A stretch of 64,000 nucleotides of DNA from Tyto alba (taxonomy: Eukaryota; Chordata; Aves; Strigiformes; Tytonidae): contig NW_024881313.1 in assembly GCF_018691265.1 (NCBI RefSeq), positions 5,981,501-6,045,500 of the forward strand. The letters run 5' to 3'. The stretch's first letter is position 1. The number at the start of each line of letters is the position of its first letter. Below, piece after piece: positions 37,301-50,100 of the stretch. A program made the translations under genes and the position numbers. The notes below the pieces were generated by a model. That model was not told where the DNA came from and did no database searches. It was given only the letters and a program-made list of their open reading frames with translations.

Positions 37301-39059
37301 GAAGGATCTTCTAATGCAGAAGTGATGCCCTTCCTGCTTCAGCTCAGGAGATGGAGCGCGGGGCAGAGGGATCGCAGCTCAGACCACGCTCACAATATGT
37401 ATTTCTCTAATACGTTCTCCCTCCTGGCATCCCGGTCAGTCATGAAGTAACTGCGTGCTGTGAGTGTTGGCTGTGCAGCACACCTGAGGAGCATTTCCAC
37501 AAAGACTGAAGGCTTTGATCCTAAATGTCTCCTGTTTGCAGCCAGTTTTAATAAGTCTCTACGTTGATTGCTGCGTAGCCCCAAAACAGTTTGCTAAACC
37601 CCAGACCGATGTTTCTGTCTCTTCTACTTAATGAGAAGCATCTAAAAACTATCCTACATTGGCTTGTGTCTTTCAAGCAGATAGAAGATTTCTGCTCAAA
37701 GGTTTCTCTTGGACAGATGAAAATATTCCTGGTGTGGGCACCCTTTATTCAGTGTGCACGTAGGCACTGGCAATGTCCTTAAAATGACTAGGAAGTTTCA
37801 CTGGTTTTACTTGTGTCCTCCCTCGCTAGTGAATATTTCCATGGTAATGTGGTTCAGTACAACTTCCTGGCTTGATTTCTCAGAATATGCTTTAGCAGAC
37901 ACTTGCATTTGAAATGAATCACACCTTGCCGCTCCCTGGAAAAACACATGATGGCTGATGAAATCTGTGCTATTACTGGCCACTGTGGGAGATTATCACC
38001 GGAGCTAGCGATTCTGCATCTCGGTGCCACTCCTGAAAAGAGATATCCTGAGGATGTGTGGGTGATTTTCTCAGGATGAGGCTTTAAGAATGGAGCTTTG
38101 TATATTTTTTTTTATTAGTCCATAAAAAGTAAATTATCACAAATGCAGATACTTAGTTCCATTCAGGCTATTTGTTCAAATTTCTGTAAGCAGGTGCAAC
38201 CCCAGAAGGGAAATCTATTTATCGTTGATTCACTAAGGATGTCACCTGGGGGAATCAGAAAGGGGTGATGGATTTAAAATCTGCTGAAATTAATTGGAAG
38301 TTTTGGATAATGTATGTAGTTAAACAGAATGGAAGAAATGGATGCAACTTTAGCTAGATGCATTAACAATTACCTCTCACCCAGGACTGTTGATTTAGTG
38401 ACATGCAACTTTCAACTTCCCTTTGTTCCAAAGCCCATGTGTTACTCCACTAAGATCTGGTGATGTGACACTCGTGACACTCGTGACTATACCCTGCAGC
38501 CTCAAATGCTCTCTCTTCAAACCACAAGGGAAGTACCTGGCCTGTGGCATGTTTCACTTGAGGAAGATTTCTTTGATGTTTATTACCTTGCAAAACTACT
38601 CTCACACTATCAGTCCTTTGGTATCATAAACAGCCAAGTTGTTTTATTCTGGTGTTGTATTGTTTTCAGCAGGCAGAGATACAGCCATGGAGCTCGGTAT
38701 TTCATACCGTGGTTCACGAAGCTGCCCCCTTCGCTCCGCTGACCACATTTCTCATTTTTCACACTGCTGCTGTTCAAGGTCCCTGGACGGGGGGACCTTG
38801 GCTTGGAAGCTCCCGTTCGGCCCACCGTGACTTCGCCAGGCCAACAGTGCCAAGCCCAACGCTGCAAACCCGCAGCCAAAAACGTGGCAGGGCTCTTGCT
38901 TCCAGCACACTGAGGCCACCGACCCTCCTCTGCATTTCTGACCACGGGTGATCTGAACCAGATTTGAGAGGGCATCACTGAAGTTCCCTTTTTATTCGTG
39001 TCTGCCAGGCAATTGCCAGTCGGGAAAAGCAGCCGCCACTGTTATTTGAGGGGAAGTAA
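34311..39059. other. Intergenic region upstream of GSDME
   Basis: A/T-rich sequence with poly-A runs at 34867-34880, 36771-36785 and 36846-36868. There are moderately GC-rich patches at 35590-36180 and 38690-38900 and an imperfect duplication at about 37273-37326. No gene is recognised. Confidence 0.7.
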
Positions 39060-39319
39060 CCACGCAAAGCGCCTGCCCCAGCCCTTGGCCGAGCTGACGG
39101 GAACAATCAAGCCCCCCACCTCCGCCCCTCGCAGGGCCGCCCCCTCACCGACCTCCCGCTGCCCGCCTGTGCCAGACAGCTGCCCCCAGGCCGCCGCCCC
39201 CTGGGTGCCGCTACCCCGTGTGTCAGGGTTTCCAACCCCCGAGGAAGATGAGGCAGGCGGGAAGGAGGGAGGGATGGCGGAGGAAGGCGCAACCCGGCCC
39301 AGCGGGCGGGTGCCGGGGC

Positions 39320-39574
39320 GGCGGCCCCGCGCGCCAACATGGCGGCGGCGGCGCCTCAACGAGCGCCCCGGGGCGCGGCAACCGCGCCCTCCCCGGGCGG
39401 GGCTGGGGCTCCTCCCGCCTCGTCCGCGCTGCCACCAAACCCCGCTCTGCGCTGCGGGGGGAGCCTCGCCCTCGGCACCTCGCCTCGGGGTGCGGCGCGG
39501 CGCGGCGCGGCACGCCCCGCGGGCGGAGCTCGCCGCATCCTCGGGGCCCGGCGGCGGGGATCGCCGCGAAAGCC
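39320..39574 (+). other. GSDME: Predicted untranslated exon 1 of GSDME
   Basis: The strong donor GCC|gtgagt at 39575 lies within the CpG island, downstream of the YY1 site. Known GSDME genes have a non-coding first exon at a CpG island and begin translation in exon 2, which fits. The 5' end is only approximate and other donors in the island cannot be excluded. Confidence 0.5.
39336..39346 (+). promoter_or_regulatory. YY1-type site AACATGGCGGC
   Basis: AACATGGCGGC matches the YY1 core (AANATGGCGGC) in sense orientation. In CpG-island promoters this motif often lies just downstream of the transcription start, suggesting initiation shortly upstream of 39336 (inference). Its ATG at 39339 opens a frame through to the predicted donor. 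Confidence 0.55.
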
Positions 39575-42500
39575 GTGAGTAGGGGAGCGGGCCCGAAGGG
39601 GCGGCGGGGGCCGGCTGTGCCCGCTTCCCCCGCGGAGGGCCGCTGCCGCCGCTCTCCCCGTGCCGGCGGGCCGAGCCCCCCCGCGCCCCGACGGCTGGCC
39701 GGGGGCGGCGGCGGCGGCGCCTCGGCGCGCCGTGCGCCCACCGCCCGACCTCGTCCCACCCTGAGGAGGAGCCGCCGCGGCCGCCTCGCTGGCTGCCGGC
39801 GCTCCGCTCGCCTTCCCCGCCTGCCGGCGTGCGCCCTCCGGCTTGGCGGGGCGGGGGGAGAAGGAGGCCGGCTGCGGTTCGAGCGGGAGCGCCTGAGGGG
39901 GGTCCCCGCGCTCGGGCGCCCACCGGCGCCACCTCAGCGCAGGGCTTGGTGGGGCGGGCGCTGGTTTTCTCGCCGAGGGCAGGGGCAGCTTGGGCCCGCT
40001 CCCCAAGCGCGCAGCTCCCGCCGCGGGCCCTGGCTCCTCGGCCTGGCAGGGCGGCAGCCGCCAGCCCCGGTTCGGGCGCTGCGGGCCCTGAGCTGCCGCG
40101 GCCGTGGGCGGCCTCGGGTCTTAGGAGGCATGTGCCGTCGAGCCCTCGAGGCGCAGAAGCGGGCTACGTCCTCGGCTAAAATTGATCAGATGTGTTTTCG
40201 GGTGCCACGTGCGTTCAAGGACTGAAATTTGTTGCATTCAACATCCCTGCTAGGCTTTGCGTATTCGCTCTTATGGCGGTTTTAAAATGTAAGTCATCTA
40301 GAAAGGAGGTGAAAACAACTGAGGTTTTGTGATAACACACATGTCCTGCTTGTGCTTCCACACTTCAGTTGCATTTCGGCATAAGCTCTGACTTCATTAG
40401 GATTCAAAGCCCGTTGCCGCTGCTGCACAGCAGAGTTAAGGCCAAACAGCTCTTGCCACACCACGGCTCCTGCGTGGTCATCTTTGGCCTTCAGGGGTTG
40501 TGTTGCCTTTACAACTTGGATTGGCAAGGGATGTGTTGACATTTGGTGATCCAGTTATCCTCTTCCCAGATTTCCTGTGTACTGTGCCTGGTCTGCTGGG
40601 TAATCTTAAGTTAAATGAACAAAAAAAAAAACAACTTTTTTTGTGTGTTTTTTGTAAAGGTCAGTGTATGTCTATACAGAATGTAAGAAATACCTGGCAA
40701 CTGTTGAGAATTTGCTTTTGTGTTGAAAAAGGTAAACACATTATTCATGAAATGTTTCTTTCGATCTGATGACCCACTATATTGAGCTAGGGAGCTGTGA
40801 TAAAGGACAGAAGCGGGGGTAAGATTTGCTTGTTTAAGTAAACAATGAAGTTGCTGTAAATATCTTCACTTGATCTCATCCCCTTTGTTGGTCAATCCTG
40901 TAGCCCAGGTTAAGGCTGATTTTAAATTTCTTGGTAGACATGGAAGGTACTCCCTATTTTCTGCTTTCGTGCCTAGCTATCAATCTGCAAGAGTGAATTG
41001 ATTCTGACAGACTTTTCCTACCAGCTTTGATACCTCCTCTTTTAATTCTACCAAACCAAGCACAGCTCTAACAAAATTTCCAGAGGAAGAAAGTCTAAAG
41101 GCAGAGTTTTCTTAGTGTTTGTCTGTAACTGCTCCATGTCCATTCAGTCAGAATGACATCAGTCCTGGTAGCTGTATTAACTGCCTGATGTTGGCTAAGG
41201 GCATATTCAATTGCTCTGTATCTTTGTTTTGTGAACTAGTGAAACAACGTATTTGGGTGCATTTTATAATTTGTATTAAAGGTACTATATCCAAAGAGAC
41301 ACAAACAGGAATTTGGATAGAGTATTCTTGCTTTACAGGTACAGCTGCACTAGCAAATATGCTCCCTGCAAAGACATTCCCAGCACAGCTAAGTGTGGGA
41401 GACGCTGATGTTGTCATTCTGAGGTCAAAACCAGTCACATCTCTCCTGCCTGGTGAGTCTCAGCAGCCTTCCTAAGTGCTCGGAGGTCTTCCCTGGATGT
41501 TCTTTTTGCTAGTCAAAAGTGTGGTGACTGGTACAAACCACTATGAATCAGAAGTTTTAGAGAATGTTGTTAATGGCTCTTCTCATGAGATTTAGTGAGT
41601 GTGTAACAATGCCAAATCATAGGAAGTGGTTTTTGAAATTTGTCTCATCATAAACTCCTCAGAAATTGGTGGGCCATTTTCTTTTCAGAGACTGTGCCTG
41701 TGTGAGTTGGTTATAGTAGGAACGGCATCAGAATGGAGTGAACAGTCATGTAAAGCACAGAAAAGTTTGAAGAAGGTTATGCTGGGGAAGAGCAGCTAAT
41801 GCAGGCAATGAGAATTTTCTTGATGGTCCCCCCCTGTTACAAGTCAGTCATCTGGTTGGTTGTGAAATACAGTGTCATGGAAAAGAAATCCCAGGGAAAA
41901 AGAAAACTTTGGGAGGGGGGGCACTGTGAGGGCGTGGGTTGGTTGGTTTGTTTGCATCATTTTTTCTGCTGCAGTGGAGCTGCGTTGCTTATTCTGTTAA
42001 AGTGTTCTCAATGAGATTAAAACCAGGGAAATTCAGGAGGAAAAATTTAAGAATGAAAAAAATCAGTCTCAATTCAGAGTTTAGGAAAAGGTCAGAGAAC
42101 AAGAAAGGTAGTGGAAATATTCCCAGTGCATATAGCTGGGGCTGTGCTGCAGCTGCAATTACAATGAAAGTCCCAGAAGACTCTTCAGTAAAATGTTATG
42201 TGACTTTGACATGGTTCAGATCTTTTCCATTCAGTTGTTGTTGGAAAACACCATTTACTTTCTTACACAGAGAACTAAGAGTAGGGCATAGGGGTTTCAT
42301 GAGGAGTTAGATACCTCAACATGAATTGGTAAATACTGTGTGAAATATCTGAAATGGGATTTGGAAAGAGCTAGTGGAAAGGTAAGTTCTCACCTGCAAA
42401 AAGACTTCTTTTACTTTGTCCTGCAACTGATGCTATCACATGGAGCCTGTGGTCCAAACACTAATATCTTACTCAGTTTTCCATTTTCTCTCAATTATCC

Positions 42501-43880
42501 TGTGTGCCCACTGCAATATCAGTTTTTGTTTCAAGTCTGTTCTAATTTATTTTGGTCTGTATTTGTAAATGACAACTCTAATGCAGAGCAAAACAGGTAA
42601 TTAATTATGAGGGTGTGGATACCCATCTAAGACATCTTATGATCTTCGTTGAACTTTCCAGTCGGTGTCAGCTGGGGGATACAGAGGAACACTACCAACT
42701 TAAAAAAAACTGATTTAATTCTGGAAATATCATTAGATCAAATAATACAGAGTTGAAAAACTAAAGAAGATTAAATTCTTTTAAAAAGATCAAAAATGAG
42801 TTCGTTAGAATTGTGCGTTTAGCACTTCTGAATGGTCAGTTTGACCTTTTCTCCTGTGAGTTTAGCCACTTTCCCTTAGTGAAAAAGTTCCTTGTAAATA
42901 CAGCAAAATGCATTGCTTGAGATAAAGAAAACTACACAATAAGAGATGCCACTATTTTTTAATTTAAGACATTTAAAAGCTGGAATAAGATAATGTGTGT
43001 AGCTGTTTAGCAGATACAAATAACAGTTACAAATAACATATGCTCAATTTAGCTGTAGTAATGCTAATGGAAAATAGAAAATTGGAAAACATTGAAGGTA
43101 AAAAGGTTCAGAAAGAAAAAAAATTAATTGGGACTTTCCAGGGGCATAGTCTAGAAACAAAACTTAGTCACAAAGATGTCAGCACAAATATTTGTTACTT
43201 TTTATGGAATAATTATTATCCTTATATGTGTTTACACACTGTTAAAAAGATCAAGATAATTTGTGTGAATAATACCCAGTTACCTTTTATGGAGTAAGAT
43301 AATTTTATGTTAGGTAATAAAAGAAGGATTCTGGAGGGAGGCCGAAATCCTCTGCCATTGTACCACTGCTCTCCTCATCCCAGCCAGCCTCTGCGGGGTG
43401 CTCATTAGGAGATGCATTTTCTTAGAATTTCAGGTAAGCTCTGCAAGTTTTTTCCCTCCTAGCAGATAAATTACCTGTGAGTGTTCCTTGAAGGAACTTT
43501 TCAGCTGTAGATCGGAATACTTATTTTCTCACGCATTTATTTTCTTTCTTTGTTATCTGCAAGATAATAAATTTCATGCATTATTGTCGTAACGTTTAAG
43601 CCTTGCATATTGTGTTGGCAGAGCATTGTTCTTTACTTATGCAGTGTTGCTTGTTTAAAATTTTAACTCAAATTCTTTTGTCTGTTACTGTGAACACTTT
43701 TTTACTTTGGGATAAATGGTTTTAAACTGTCATGATACCCAGCACAGAGTGGGGAAGATGAGGTGAAAACACTAGCTGTTCCTGCATTAATACCGATATG
43801 ATGAAGAACTTCTTAAAGTGACAATGTAAATATTTATCCTTTCCAACTGTAGTTGTTGAAAAACCGATGTATTCTTTCAG
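39575..43880. other. GSDME intron 1 (predicted)
   Basis: CpG island tail up to about 40230, then ordinary A/T-rich sequence to the acceptor at 43880. No repeats or genes recognised beyond short homopolymers (for example 40621-40631). Confidence 0.6.
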
Positions 43881-44111
43881 GCTTTAATTGATTCCCCAAG
43901 ATGTTTGCAAAAGCAACAAAGAATTTTGTGAAAGAAACTGACAGTGGAGGTGACTTGATCCCTGTCTCCCACTTAAACGCCTCAGATAAGCTGCAGCTTC
44001 TGAGCTTAGTTACGAAGAGGAAGAGATTCTGGTGCTGGCAGAAGCCCAAGTATCATTTCTTGACAGTTACCCTGAGTGATGTGCTTACTGAAGACAAACC
44101 GATAAAACCAG
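43881..44111 (+). CDS. GSDME: GSDME exon 2 (start codon at 43901)
   Basis: After acceptor attctttcag come 20 nt of leader and then ATG in a good context (ccaagATGT). Residues 1-70 include [39 protein letters not shown] and [14 protein letters not shown], ending [11 protein letters not shown]. Donor gtaaag, phase 1. The basic N-terminal helix is the first membrane-interacting element of gasdermins (family knowledge). Confidence 0.96.
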
Positions 44112-47100
44112 GTAAAGCCGTACTCGGGCAGCACTATTACTGTAGATAAAAAGAATGCAAAGTCTCTTCTTTTTTGTTACTATTCTCTATTGTGTTACCA
44201 GAGGGATCCTTTCAGAGGAATGCTCTGAAGTATTCTCCATCCATGGAAATGAGATGACCATTTAACTAAAACTACTAATAATAAATGTTTATTTAACAAA
44301 AAAAAAAAAAGTTTTGCCTGGATAAACTACTGAAATTGACTGCTGAAGGTTATCAAGCTGTACAGTCCTACTGTTTAACAGCAGTGCTGTCTGCTGCCAC
44401 AGGAGCTCCCCTAGAATATTTTCTGGAGATTCCAGTATGTGATAGTAGCGTGAAACTATACTGTGCTCCAGGTCAAAAAGCACTGGATAAGCAGTGTTTT
44501 GTTGGTGACAGTAGCCCAGGGAATGCTTGCACAGGCAAGACCAAGCAAGTTTTACCACTGCTTCCTTTCTTCTTGCACAGACTGTTAAAAATGGTTGACC
44601 CTTATACTTCTTTCTTCATCCAGCTGCAGCATTCCTAACCAGGTTTTAGGATTAACAATTTGGAATCTCATATTTCTGGGCATGTCACAATTCAGGAAAA
44701 TAGATAAATCCCTAAGTTTAGATGTCAATTGTAGCTGGCTTGGAAGATTAACTGGTTCTGAGTCAGTTGTTTGGTTTATAGGTATCTAAGAGTCAGAGTT
44801 GTTTTAAGCCAATTAGGTCCTTCCATTAGATCTCAGTGAGCTTTGGGACAACTGTGCAATGAGATATGTCAAGATAATGGCAAAATATTAACCCTATTGT
44901 ACAAGCAGGTCTGCTCTGTAGTTTGTAGCTGAACTAAGTTTCAATAATTTTTTTATAAATCTTCCATAGGATCTGAGCTTAGCATTTCAGATACCTTACA
45001 TTTTCCTAACATGGCAAAATATAAAAGATAGCAGAGCGAAGATGATGAAAATAGGGAGAAGCAGAATTATGAGTTGCAGAGCTATAAATTCCATTATTTA
45101 CCTGCTAGATACTGCTCCTTGCCTTCGCTAACTTGTCATATTTTCTGTAAGTTTCTCTTCTCCCAGTCATTTCAGGACTGTTTCAGCACTTCTTTTCACA
45201 GATGGACATTACTTTTATTGCTTTCCTAGTAATTGTGGAGTCTGACTTTGCAAAATACATGGGGAAGTTTGAAGATTTTGTTCAAGGAAGTATTGAAACT
45301 TCATTTGGAAAGATCAGCCTGGGAGCTGGAGGGAAGGGCTATGTGGAAAACCAGTCCTCATTTGGAAACCTGAGGAAGCAGGAGATTGACTTGCAGCAGC
45401 TTATGAAAGATGTCAAGGACAGGTATGTTTTTAATGTGGACATTGTAAGGGCCAGAAAAATTAGGGAGCTGAAAAGACTTGGGCCAGCTGTGATCACTGA
45501 ACAGTTGCTTTTGTAGTGTTGCCATAGTTTGAGTATTTTTTTTTTTTATTGTAAGATCTCATTTTTCAGGTGATTAAATCATATATACAAAAAAGAAAAT
45601 TTCCAGATTTTGAAAGCTTCATGGTCAGACATTTCCCTTTAGTTTTAAAAACTTCTCTCTGCAATTTCATCTTGCATGTTTGCATCAGCTACCACGTGGA
45701 GCAAAAGCCAAATCCTCATTTCTTTGGGGGACTGTACTGAGGTAACAATCTGGGAAAAAAAATGGATTGGTTTCTCTTTGTCACTGGGGTAAATGCTGTG
45801 GAAACTGAATTCAGAGCTACTAATGTTCTTGTACGCAGGATTTATAATTTTGTGTGTGTGTGTGTGTGAGCGACTGTGCTAGAAAGTTTGATTATTTGAA
45901 GTTAAAGGAATAGCAAAGATGAACAAGCATGGTCATGCATGTTGTACTAGATGAAAAAAATCTAGTTTATAGATCATTTGCTCACTGTTACATACTGTAA
46001 TAGCTGAGGGGGACTGTGATCTTAATTTTACAAGATATGCAACACTTCCTGTCCTACTCTGAAATTGAATTTATTTAATCTTGCAATAAGACAGTCATGG
46101 ACCAAAGCCTACGTGGCAACTAGCTGACAAGTCAGGGGTCTACTCTGTATTGCAGGTCCTGACTCATGGGAGATGAGGGTGGTTTGTTTGTGACAGTATT
46201 GTACCCTAGATCTGTGGCAGGTGGTGTAATGCATTTTAATAGCCTTTGCTGATGCTCAGAAGATAAAGATGATAGATTTTTATCAGTTCAGAAATTGTCA
46301 GAAGCAGTGTAAATTTGCTTTAGACACACTGATGTTCTAGAAAGAATTCATTCTCCATTTTCACAGGAACAAATGGCTGCTTTTGTTTTTATCGCGAGCA
46401 TTTACAAGTCAACAAAATTATTCCAGTAAGACATCTTGCTATCTTTGTGCTACATGCCTTATTGAAAGCAGAAAGTACTGTACTAAAAGTGTGTACCAGG
46501 CCTATCAAATTAGTATGCATCCAGTATCAGGAAAATAGTGTTAGTCAAGATTCAGAATCTTGTTTCTAACACTAGATAGAGTCCTACAGAAAAACAAGCT
46601 AGAGTAACTTCTGTGTAGATCAGGAAGTTTTTACTCAGTTTTCTGCAGTAAGTTACCTTCTCTTTTCAAATAAATAAACTTCCCATAGTGAATCAGATAT
46701 ACTTCACCACGTTTTGGAGTTATAATCCTGAATGTAACTAAATAGTTAGAAATACTTTTTCTTCTTTAGAGTGTGGAAACTCTCAGTAGCTCTGCATGGG
46801 TCTGAATATAACTCTAAATGAGGTTAATGTGTGTGCCACGAGTGTCTGGTTCTTAGTTCATAGAAAAGATGCTCGTAGCTTATTAAGGCTTATGATGCAA
46901 AGCGTATAATTGATATCAAGTCAGTCTCGCTTCTGCCAGGTCACTGAAAATTGTGAGGATAGCAGAATTGTAATTTTTTTTTTTTCTTCAGCATAATGCC
47001 AGGGCTCACCGGGAATTGTGGCAATGCCTTACAAATCATGTTCCGGTTACTCATTCAGAAATATTCTGTGATTTATGGTGGATTGTGTCCAAGCTTCTAG

Positions 47101-50100
47101 CTTTCGTCTCATTCATGGAGCTTTGCGTGGAGTTCAGAAATTCAGCATTCAGGAGTGCTGGTGCAGACCCCGTTAGTGGATTTTGGATGCAAAGCATTGT
47201 GGTACTAAGACGATGTTTACCCATCATTCCTTGTGAGATGAGAGTCAGCTAAGTGTTCTTGATTTCTTATAAGGATACATGTTGCTTGTGCTTGTTTGAT
47301 CAATTATTGTTTTGTTTATTATTTCTACATATATAGCTTAATTGAGTTGCATTTTAAAATGTTCTTGTATTAGGCTAAGTCAAATTTATAGGTAAATAGC
47401 AGAAAACTCTTAAAAAAGTCAAAGCTGATGTGGCTTCTAAACTAAGTCATGAGAGTCTTCAAGGTTCAACAAGCTGGAAGTGCTGAGTGGCAGCAAATCG
47501 GTTTCCTGTGACCTCTTATGTGAACCTTCTGAAGGAAAATCCTACTGATCTTTTAGATTCTAGATGCCGCATTAGCTCTCCTTTTCTGAAAAGGGATGAC
47601 AGCTGAAGGATGTGGGATGAGATCCCTCCTGGTCTGCAGAAGCAATGACATTGTAAATGCAGAACACGCTTACTAACATAATATGCAATATAAAAATAAA
47701 TGGTGCTTTTAGGTATATTAACTCAGTTCAGCATATTTTGTTGTACATTATTCTTGCTTTTCTTATTACACTGTGCTTACTAATCCACAGAGCATACTGT
47801 AACATACGGATTTCAGGTCAGAGTCCTGTGCCCTTAATGCAGTGCGATTGCTATGGATTTAAGAATACACTCCATCTTCTATTTTAAGGCCTTCCATACT
47901 GTCTGCCATAAGATCATCGTAGAGAAGCTGATGAGCTGTGGGCTGGATGAGCAGACGGTGAGGTGGATTGAAAGCTGGCTGAGTGGCTGGGCCCAGAGGG
48001 TATTGGTCAGTGGTACAAAGTCCAGTTGGAGACCGGTGACGAATGGCGTACCCCAGGGGGGGCAATACTGGGTCCAGTCCTGTTTAATATCTTCATTAAT
48101 CATCTGGGTGGTGGGGTCAATGAGTGTGCCCTTAGCAAGTTTGCTGATGACAGGAAACTGGAAGGAGTGGCTGATACACCCAGAGGGTGGTGCTGCCATC
48201 CAGAGGGCCCTCAGCAGGCTGCCCTGGTGGGAACCTCCTGCAGTTCAACAAAGGGCAGCGCAAACTTCTGCACGTGGAGCAGCCCCCGGCACCAGTCCCT
48301 GCCGTGGGCTGACCGGCTGGGAAACAGCTTTGCAGGAAAGGACCTGGGGTCCTGGTGGACACCAGGTTGGACGTGAGCCAGCAATGTGCCCTTGCTGCAA
48401 AGGCCAGTGGTATCCTGGACAGCATGAGGAGGAATATTGCCAGAACCTCTCCTCGGCACTGGTGAGGCCACACCTGGAATCGTGTGTCCAGTTCTGGGCT
48501 CCCCGGTGCAAGGGAGAGATGGATGTACTAGAGAGAGTCCAGTGAAGGGCCACGATGATGATGAAGTGACTGAAGCACCTCGCATTTGAGGAAAGGCTGA
48601 GAGAGATGGGAGTGCTCAGCCTGGACAAAAGAAGGCTCAAGGGTGATCTTATTAATGTATATAAATAGCTGCAGGAGGGATGCAAAGAGGACAGAGCCAG
48701 GCTCTTTCCAGTGGTGCCCAGTGAAAGAACAGGAGGCAGCGGACTCAAACTGAAGCACAGGAGGATCTGTCTGAACATCAGGAAGCACATTTTCACCGTG
48801 AGGGTGACAGAGGACTGCCACAGGTTGCACAGAGATGTTGTGGAGTCTCCATCCTTGGAGACATGATCCTACGCAGCCTGCTCTAGGTGGCCCTGCTTGA
48901 GCAGGGAAGTTAGACCAGATGACCTTCCAACCTCAACCATTCCGTATTCTCCCCTCCAGTGGAAAGGATTACGAGGCTGTTATCTCTGTAGTCCTCATGG
49001 ATTAACAAATTTGCTTGTCTCTTTTTAACATCTTGCTAAGTTGTGTTAGGTGATTGAAACAGAAGTTCCAAGAGGACAGAGACAGCAGAGAAAAAGAAAT
49101 AGGGTGAAGTTGCAACAGTCAGTCAGTTCACATCAGCTGCAGAAAAGTTTGCCTGTCACACTTCGATCATATCATGTGAATCCTAACTTTGATTAGCATA
49201 TTAGAAAAAGAGGTTGTTATTAGTAGTATACTCTGACATGATTGAAAGATATTTTTACTCTATTGTATATTGCACTTTAATATGCACTTTCATTGTTTAG
49301 GTGCTTATTCATAATCTGAGTACAGTGGAAATTCAGTCCATTTTCTTATTTATTCTTTAAAACTCCTTGAGCATTTATGTGTATGATAAGAAAACTATTC
49401 AGTTTTTCACCAAAGGTGCTATATGGGCAATATGAAGTCTCAGAATATTATGAGACAGGATTGAATAAAATCAATTGTGTGTCTGTGATTTTAAAAAATA
49501 AGGAGGCCAAGCAGAAACTAGAGGAACTGTCTGTCACTTGCAGTCTCAAAAGTCTGGTATTCTTGGGGAAGATGTTCTATGAAGTAATTGCCAGGTTATT
49601 CTGCAGGGAAAACTGTGAAATGCTATCGATAAGCTGACTGTAGCGGATGTTGTGTTCCAGTATGACTGTAGGAAGTAGGTCAGAGAGGTTATATTTGAAA
49701 TTGATTACCAAAAGAAATACACATCTGTGCTTGGCGGAAAGTGGCAGAGTGAGGTCTGGTGGATTTTTACTCCATGGCACTCGTCTAGAGGTCTGTGTTA
49801 GAGAAGGAACAAAGCTGGGTGAAGGCTCTCGCTGTGCAGCAAGCAGCGTTTGTGTGGAAGACGTCAGACTGTTGGGCATTATAAATGGTGGAGATGGAGC
49901 AAGCTGAGGAATTCTGGCCAAGCGGCGAGAGAGGTTCTGAAGTCAGTCACATAGCTGTTACAGAAAAAGTTACATTTGGGTGAGGCTGTGGGAGTTGGGC
50001 CACCCAGGGCTCTACAGCTGGGAGAGGAGGTGTGTTGAGGGGATGTTGCCCCATGCAGGACTGAAAAGGTTTTTTTCAGTCGTGGGTAGTTTGGACTAGT

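Larger units (their letters stand above)
39060..40230. promoter_or_regulatory. GSDME: CpG island, probable GSDME promoter
   Basis: About 1.2 kb of very GC- and CpG-rich sequence stands out sharply from A/T-rich flanks. It contains GC boxes (for example near 39302-39310), CGG/GCC runs and a YY1-type site. It lies 3.7-4.8 kb upstream of the GSDME start codon on the sense strand, and no other gene start is visible nearby. Long open frames on both strands here are a side effect of the GC content. Confidence 0.85.

Noticed and set aside
39042..40225. Long open frames on both strands (335 codons on +, 296 and 216 on -)
   Set aside because: They lie in the CpG island, where stop codons are rare. 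The translations are Arg/Pro/Ala/Gly-rich with no recognisable domain, and they overlap one another in several frames.
47853..48545. 230-codon open frame as a host gene
   Set aside because: It begins in CR1 reverse transcriptase and continues out of frame through CR1 sequence. It is a decayed transposon.
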